10,000 bases of DNA, taken from NCBI GenBank assembly GCA_020217165.1, contig JAIWOE010000033.1, positions 1 through 10,000 on the forward strand. Reading direction: 5' to 3'. This document shows positions 5,838-10,000 of this stretch, piece after piece. A model generated the notes under the pieces. The model was not told where the DNA came from. It saw nothing but the letters and a program-made list of their open reading frames with translations, and did not search any database. How positions within the stretch are numbered: the first letter of the stretch is position 1; every line of letters begins with the position of its first letter. This stretch comes from Desulfovibrio sp. (lineage in GTDB: Bacteria > Desulfobacterota > Desulfovibrionia > Desulfovibrionales > Desulfovibrionaceae). Both the position numbers and the translations under genes were made by a program.

Positions 5838-8504
5838 TCACCCCAGATAGCGCACCAACAAAAAGGCCAAGGCGCCGGTATGCAGGGCATGCGCCGCCAC
5901 ACAGGTCACAATGGCGGGCCAGGATGGCGCCGGATCGGCCGCCGGCTCCCACTGCACCGCCCGCAGCTGCGCCGCCAGCCACACAAGCCCCAGGCCGCCG
6001 AGCAGCACGAAAAATCCGAACGGGTACCGCACAAACACCCGCGGCAACCCGAATCCCAGTTCCGCATAGCACGCCCCCAGGCCCAGCAGCACGCCGCCGG
6101 CCAGCAGGTTGCCCAGGGAGAGTTGGCACTCGGCCCCGCGCAGCCACCACCACCCCAGCAACGGAAAGCCCGCTGCCATGGTCAGGTGCAGGCCGTCCAG
6201 GGGCAGCCAATTGAACACCTGGGGCAGGCTGAACCGCATGAGTCCAAGCACCAATACCAGACCGGCGCCGGTCAGCAGCCAGCCTTCCAGCAGCCGGCGG
6301 CCAGGGCCGGCAGCCGGCGCCACGGCCCGGAGCACACGCCCCGCGCCCATGGTCAGGGACCAGCCGGCAAAGGTGCCGGCCAGCAGCACGCAATAGCCGG
6401 CGAGCAGGTATCGTCCATGGACATTGGGCAGGGCCCGCTCATGCCCTGCCGCCGCCGCGGCCAGGCCTGTGGCCACGATGAGCCCCCAGCTGCCGGCAAG
6501 CCAGCAGCACACCCGCCAGCCCAGGGTGCCACCGCGATCCCGGGCCGCCTTCCACCCCAGCAACACCAGGCCCAGGCCCGCCGCTCCGGCTAACGCCTGG
6601 ACCAGACGTACGGGCAACAGGGCATCATGCCAGCCGAACCCACCCCAGAACGTCCGCGAAAGCAGGGTATCCGGTTCCCGGAAAGACAACAACGTAGGAA
6701 GATTATTCAGGATATCTGCCCAGAAGCCGGGATGCTCGCCAGGAGGCGGCATGCAGGGATGCATCCTGAATTGATGGAATCCTGAATACAGACAAGCAAT
6801 TGCCCCTGATATGGCCACTCCGGCCGCACCCAGGCGTCCAAGCCGGGCCAGACGGGCCAGCCAGCTTGGGGCGGAGTCGCCAGCCACTCGCCGGGCCAGG
6901 AGCTCCAGTCCACAACACGCCGCACAGCCAAGCCATGCCAGCAGCACGGGCGTCCACCAAGGAGCCGGGCCGTCCAGGCCGGCCAACCGTCCGCCCACCC
7001 GGAGCATCTGGGCCATTTGTTCGGACCTGACTCCAGCTAGCAGCCCTGCTCCCCCCAGGGCCAGGCCGGCCCAGAACCGTCGGGGGCCGTCGGGAGTGCT
7101 CCAGCGCACGGGCAATCCCGCCAGTGCCATGGCCAGCACAAAGACTGCCGCCGCCACCCCGGTGCTGGCGCTCAGCACGAGCACGGCCGCAGCGGCCCCG
7201 AGCCAGCCGCCCAGCAAAAACCATCCCCCCTGCTCTTCCCGAAACAACACGGCCAACCCAGCGCAGGCCAGCACCACGCTTGCCGCAGTGAACTGCGCAT
7301 AGTTGGAAATGTGCATGGCAAAGAACGGCAGTGTCGGCACTAAAAACAGGAACCACGGCCACACGCGCCGCCCCGTCAGGCGAAACAGCAGCGCCGCCCC
7401 GCCCCAGGCCGCCAGCCCGAAGCACAGGGCATTGGCCAAACGGATCCCCAGCACGGCCCGGGCTGCAGACTCCTGGGCGATGACCGGGCGCAGGACGGAC
7501 CAGAACGCCAAAGTGAGGGCGGATCGGGTCTCCATCATGGAATCCCCCACCAGCTCAATGCCGTCTTCATCCTCCACTTCCCAGGGCACCGGGTTCGGCG
7601 CGCCGATGTGCCAGGGGCCGAACGTCTCGAAGGGATTGTGTTTCAGACGTTCGAAATGCCCCACCCGCGCCAGGCGTTCGGCATCCGCCTCCAGGGCAGG
7701 GTTACCCGCCAGACGGGTCCAGCTCAAAAAATGATCCGGTTCATCGGGGGCCTGAAAGGGCGGCGACACCACGGCATAGGCCATCCCTAGGGCCAGGGCG
7801 CACAGGCCGCATGTCACGGCGGGGCGGCTGGTCCGCAGGTGCAGGCCCAGGCTGGCCAACAGGGTTGCGGCCCCCAGCAGGCCCACAATCCACCCGCCAT
7901 GGTGCGAATCCCACATGGCGGCCAGCAGGCGCAGGCGCGTGGTCGGAGCGGCAGCCGGCTGCCAGCGCCACAGGCCCAGGGCCGCATGTCCCTGCCCCAC
8001 CTGCAAGTGCCCGCCCCCATGGGGATCCACCGTAACCACGAGGGAGGCCGAGCCGTGATCCAGCAGCGTCATCCGCAATTCGCCGGCCAGGGGGACGCCG
8101 CTGGCCGTGGCATTGCCAAACAAGGCGGCGCAGGAAGTCTGCGCCGGAACAAATTGCAGGCCGCCCTTGTCCCACAGCATCTGGGGAGGCGCTTCCAACA
8201 AACAGGCTGAATCATTGAAAAACATGGTGGCATTGGCCACGCGCAGGGCATAGCGGCTGGTGGTGAAGCGAAGCTCCAGACTCTCCAGCCGTCCCTGCGT
8301 CTGTGGTGGCATCAGGCGAAAGGGGAGGCGCAACTGGCCCGGTCCCGTGATGTCCATGGCCTTTGGCATGGGAAGCCGCAGGCCGGGCGTGAGTTCCTCG
8401 GATACCAGAAACGTCCGCGGCACGCAGAGCATCACTGCCAGCACCGCCAGGCACAGGCACGGCAAGACGCCGCTGCGGAGAAATGAAGGGACGCGATGGA
8501 CCAT
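5838..8504 (-). CDS. DUF2142-type polytopic membrane protein (probable GT-C-like glycosyltransferase)
   Basis: A large (888-residue) inner-membrane protein. Family marks: PPFQAPDEPDHF (248-259) just after a membrane segment, FWGGFGWHDALLP (619-631) and VHGRYLLAGY (695-704). These match the P-DEP-H, WGxFGWxD and GRYLLP-like blocks of DUF2142, a family grouped with GT-C transferases that use lipid-linked sugars on the extracytoplasmic side; DE at 254-255 would be the candidate acidic pair. Membrane segments are apparent near 12-30, 205-223, 231-247, 352-374, 382-395, 406-420, 428-463, 476-491, 517-533, 557-573, 632-650, 664-686, 698-716, 743-757, 774-788, 796-812, 828-846 and 864-885. Residues 31-200 form an unusual mostly hydrophilic, probably beta-rich extracytoplasmic domain with Cys101 and Cys125. 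It is divergent from the GT4 gene, suggesting a role in a surface glycan. The ATG at 8504 has a modest purine-rich site (GGTAGAGAG). Confidence 0.8.
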   Translation of the reverse strand: MVHRVPSFLRSGVLPCLCLAVLAVMLCVPRTFLVSEELTPGLRLPMPKAMDITGPGQLRLPFRLMPPQTQGRLESLELRFTTSRYALRVANATMFFNDSACLLEAPPQMLWDKGGLQFVPAQTSCAALFGNATASGVPLAGELRMTLLDHGSASLVVTVDPHGGGHLQVGQGHAALGLWRWQPAAAPTTRLRLLAAMWDSHHGGWIVGLLGAATLLASLGLHLRTSRPAVTCGLCALALGMAYAVVSPPFQAPDEPDHFLSWTRLAGNPALEADAERLARVGHFERLKHNPFETFGPWHIGAPNPVPWEVEDEDGIELVGDSMMETRSALTLAFWSVLRPVIAQESAARAVLGIRLANALCFGLAAWGGAALLFRLTGRRVWPWFLFLVPTLPFFAMHISNYAQFTAASVVLACAGLAVLFREEQGGWFLLGGWLGAAAAVLVLSASTGVAAAVFVLAMALAGLPVRWSTPDGPRRFWAGLALGGAGLLAGVRSEQMAQMLRVGGRLAGLDGPAPWWTPVLLAWLGCAACCGLELLARRVAGDSAPSWLARLARLGRLGAAGVAISGAIACLYSGFHQFRMHPCMPPPGEHPGFWADILNNLPTLLSFREPDTLLSRTFWGGFGWHDALLPVRLVQALAGAAGLGLVLLGWKAARDRGGTLGWRVCCWLAGSWGLIVATGLAAAAAGHERALPNVHGRYLLAGYCVLLAGTFAGWSLTMGAGRVLRAVAPAAGPGRRLLEGWLLTGAGLVLVLGLMRFSLPQVFNWLPLDGLHLTMAAGFPLLGWWWLRGAECQLSLGNLLAGGVLLGLGACYAELGFGLPRVFVRYPFGFFVLLGGLGLVWLAAQLRAVQWEPAADPAPSWPAIVTCVAAHALHTGALAFLLVRYLG

Positions 8505-8554
8505 GAAATGGCTCTCTACCTGCTTCCTGAACCGGCAGCAATGCTCTTCATGAC

Positions 8555-8583
8555 TTGATGTGCCCGAAAAGGCCGTGTATGGA
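8555..8583 (+). promoter_or_regulatory. Possible promoter for the GT4 genes
   Basis: TTGATG (8555-8560) and TATGGA (8578-8583) are 17 bp apart in the divergent intergenic region, matching 4 and 3 of 6 consensus bases. A transcript from about 8590 would reach the preferred GTG start at 8635 with a 45-nt leader. The match is weak and could be chance. I saw no clear promoter for the minus-strand gene starting at 8504. Confidence 0.25.
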
Positions 8584-8634
8584 GCGGACCATTCAGCCCT
8601 CCAGCCTGTTCCGATACGGTACGGACGTCATCAC

Positions 8635-9801
8635 GTGGCAGCCATCCCCGACATCCCCAAGCTCCCCGACCGCCCCGTCGTTCTCGTCAACGCCATTCCC
8701 CTGGTGCAGGTGGCCACCGGCATTTGCCGGTACGTGCGCCAGGTATATGCCGCACTGGAACGCCGGCATGGCCATGACGCGCGCTTTTTGTACTTTGACG
8801 GTCGCACCGCCGCGCCCGTCATGCCTGCGCCTGCGGCCTGGAGCAGCCGGGTCGAACTGGTGCGACGGCTGCCCACCCCCCTGGCCCTGGCGGCCCGGCT
8901 GGCCCTGCACGCCCGCCGGGAGCTGGCCTTTGCCAGGGTGTTGCGCCGGCATCATGTGGATGTGTATCACGAAACCGCCTTTTTTCCGTTCCGCGTTCCC
9001 CGGGGGCTGCCCACGGTTTTCACCGTGCATGATCTTTCCTTGCAGCGCCACCCGCAGTGGCACCCCCAGGAGCGGGTCCTCTACGGGCGAATGTTCTTCC
9101 GCCGCCGGCTCCCAAGCGTCACCCGCTTTCTGAGCGTCTCCGAATTCACGGCCCGGGAGCTCACGGCCTGGGCCGGCGTTGCGCCAGAGCGCATCACCGT
9201 CACGCCCCTGGCCCATGATCCCGTCTTGTTCCACGTGCCGGATGCGGCCAGGGTGGCGGCCGTACGGGCGCAATATCGCCTGCCCGAGCGGTTCTTCCTG
9301 TTCCTGGGCAGCGGGGATCCGCGCAAGAATGTCGCCATCATCCCCCGGGCCATGGCCCACGCCGGGCTGGAGACGCCCGTGGTGGCCGTGGGCTGGCGCG
9401 GCTGGGACGATCCCGCCAGCCATGGCCGCGTGCGCAGCCTGGGATTTGTTCCGGATGCGGACCTGGCAGCCCTCTACGCCGCGGCCCTGGCCCTGGTCTA
9501 CCCCAGCCGGTACGAGGGCTTTGGCCTGCCCGTGCTGGAAGCCATGGCCTGCGGCTGCCCGGTGGTGACCACCCGCACCGCCAGCCTGCCCGAGGCCGGC
9601 GGCGACGCCGCCTTGTACCTGGACTCCCCCGACGACGCCACCAGCCTGGGCAGCCTGTTGCGTCGCCTGGCCGGGGACGACGCCCTGCGCGCCCGGTGCC
9701 GGACCAAAGGCCTGGCCCAGGCTGCCCGCTTTTCCTGGGACCGCACCGCCGACGCCACCTGGGAGGCGCTGGCCGAAGCGGTATCCCCCTCACCCGTCTG
9801 A
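8635..9801 (+). CDS. GT4 family glycosyltransferase
   Basis: Predicted cytoplasmic, nucleotide-sugar-dependent retaining glycosyltransferase of 388 residues with a GT-B fold. Acceptor-domain signatures: VLVNAIPLVQVATGICRYV (16-34, the glycine-containing first loop), VYHETAFFPF (110-119), VFTVHDLS (128-135) and SVSEFTARELT (167-177). Donor-domain signatures: FLGSGDPRKN (223-232) and VYPSRYEGFGLPVLEAMACG (288-307), whose EGFGLPVLE (294-302) is the EX7E motif. PEAGGDAALYLD follows, as in mannosyl- and rhamnosyltransferases of this family. The frame is open back to a GTG at 8560. I prefer the GTG at 8635 because the 25 codons before it have mixed third positions (about 58% G/C) while those after are almost all G/C, and because conserved sequence starts soon after. 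Neither start has a good ribosome binding site. The next gene follows 40 bp downstream, suggesting an operon. Confidence 0.88.
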   Translation: MAAIPDIPKLPDRPVVLVNAIPLVQVATGICRYVRQVYAALERRHGHDARFLYFDGRTAAPVMPAPAAWSSRVELVRRLPTPLALAARLALHARRELAFARVLRRHHVDVYHETAFFPFRVPRGLPTVFTVHDLSLQRHPQWHPQERVLYGRMFFRRRLPSVTRFLSVSEFTARELTAWAGVAPERITVTPLAHDPVLFHVPDAARVAAVRAQYRLPERFFLFLGSGDPRKNVAIIPRAMAHAGLETPVVAVGWRGWDDPASHGRVRSLGFVPDADLAALYAAALALVYPSRYEGFGLPVLEAMACGCPVVTTRTASLPEAGGDAALYLDSPDDATSLGSLLRRLAGDDALRARCRTKGLAQAARFSWDRTADATWEALAEAVSPSPV

Positions 9802-9831
9802 TGCATCGGGGCCAGCTCCAGGCTGCCCCTC

Positions 9832-9836
9832 AAGGA
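9832..9836 (+). promoter_or_regulatory. Ribosome binding site of the truncated glycosyltransferase
   Basis: AAGGA, 5 nt before the ATG at 9842. It supports this start and translation independent of the preceding gene. Confidence 0.6.
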
Positions 9837-9841
9837 ACCGC

Positions 9842-10000
9842 ATGGCCGACACCCCCCTTCGCGTGCTGCACGTTTACAAGGTCTACTACCCGGACTCCCA
9901 TGGCGGCATCGAGCAAGTCATCTGCCAGCTGGCCGGCGCCGCCCGGTGCATGGGGGTGGAAAGCCGGGTGCTGTGCCTGTCGCGCACACCACGGTCCCAG
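9842..10000 (+). CDS. Glycosyltransferase, N-terminal fragment (3' end outside window)
   Basis: The first 53 residues of a gene running off the window. The ATG at 9842 is preceded by AAGGA at 5 nt, a good ribosome binding site. The N-terminus LRVLHVYKVYYPDSHGGIEQVICQLA has the beta-strand, then Tyr-Pro-Asp and Gly-Gly-Ile-Glu loop typical of GT4 transferases, where the two glycines contact the sugar-nucleotide phosphates. ARCMGVESRVLCLSR continues as the second strand of a Rossmann fold. It lies 40 bp behind another GT4 gene on the same strand, so the two probably act in the same glycan pathway. The donor and linkage cannot be told from this fragment. Confidence 0.8.
   Translation, partial: MADTPLRVLHVYKVYYPDSHGGIEQVICQLAGAARCMGVESRVLCLSRTPRSQ

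Noticed and set aside
5722..6393. Long minus-strand and plus-strand frames over the 3' part of the DUF2142 gene
   Set aside because: They are out-of-frame shadows rich in Arg, Pro, Gln and Gly, whereas the real frame encodes clear membrane segments and family motifs.

Overview
The window is GC-rich (the genes are dominated by G/C third codon positions) and looks like a chromosomal segment of a sulfate-reducing bacterium of the Desulfovibrionaceae. The strongest taxonomic clue is the tetraheme cytochrome c3 gene at 5305-5712. After the predicted signal-peptide cut, its mature protein has non-heme cysteines at positions 5 and 46. As I recall, these are the positions that form the intersubunit disulfides of the dimeric 26-kDa cytochrome c3 of Desulfovibrio (Megalodesulfovibrio) gigas. 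I therefore infer D. gigas or a close relative; this is not proven.

Layout. Positions 1-1503 (+) hold the C-terminal four-fifths of uvrC, cut by the window edge. Converging on it is a minus-strand set of four genes read from right to left: a DUF3426 lipoprotein (4832-4215), a ferredoxin-nitroreductase fusion (4170-3253), a DUF1499 protein (3248-2742) and a WsaF-like rhamnosyltransferase (2734-1517). A sigma70-type promoter in an AT-rich island (4903-4931) probably drives at least the lipoprotein. A weak terminator-like element lies after the lipoprotein gene; the last three genes are 4-7 bp apart and look like one transcript.

About 470 bp separate the lipoprotein start from the cytochrome c3 start. 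I see no gene there, only a long leader with several short inverted repeats. Cytochrome c3 appears monocistronic: it has a strong ribosome binding site and a very strong palindromic terminator.

From 5838 rightwards the window enters envelope-polysaccharide functions: a large DUF2142-type polytopic membrane protein on the minus strand, then two GT4 glycosyltransferases on the plus strand, the second cut off by the window end. The DUF2142 protein is probably a GT-C-like transferase with an extra extracytoplasmic N-terminal domain. These genes plausibly belong to a surface-glycan locus continuing beyond 10000.

I did not find a convincing undescribed system. The items most worth a second look are the cysteine pattern and heme spacing of the cytochrome c3, its long leader, the Cys-to-Ser change in the second iron-sulfur motif of the nitroreductase, and the N-terminal extension of the DUF2142 protein. 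No tRNA, rRNA, CRISPR array, insertion sequence or integrase was seen.
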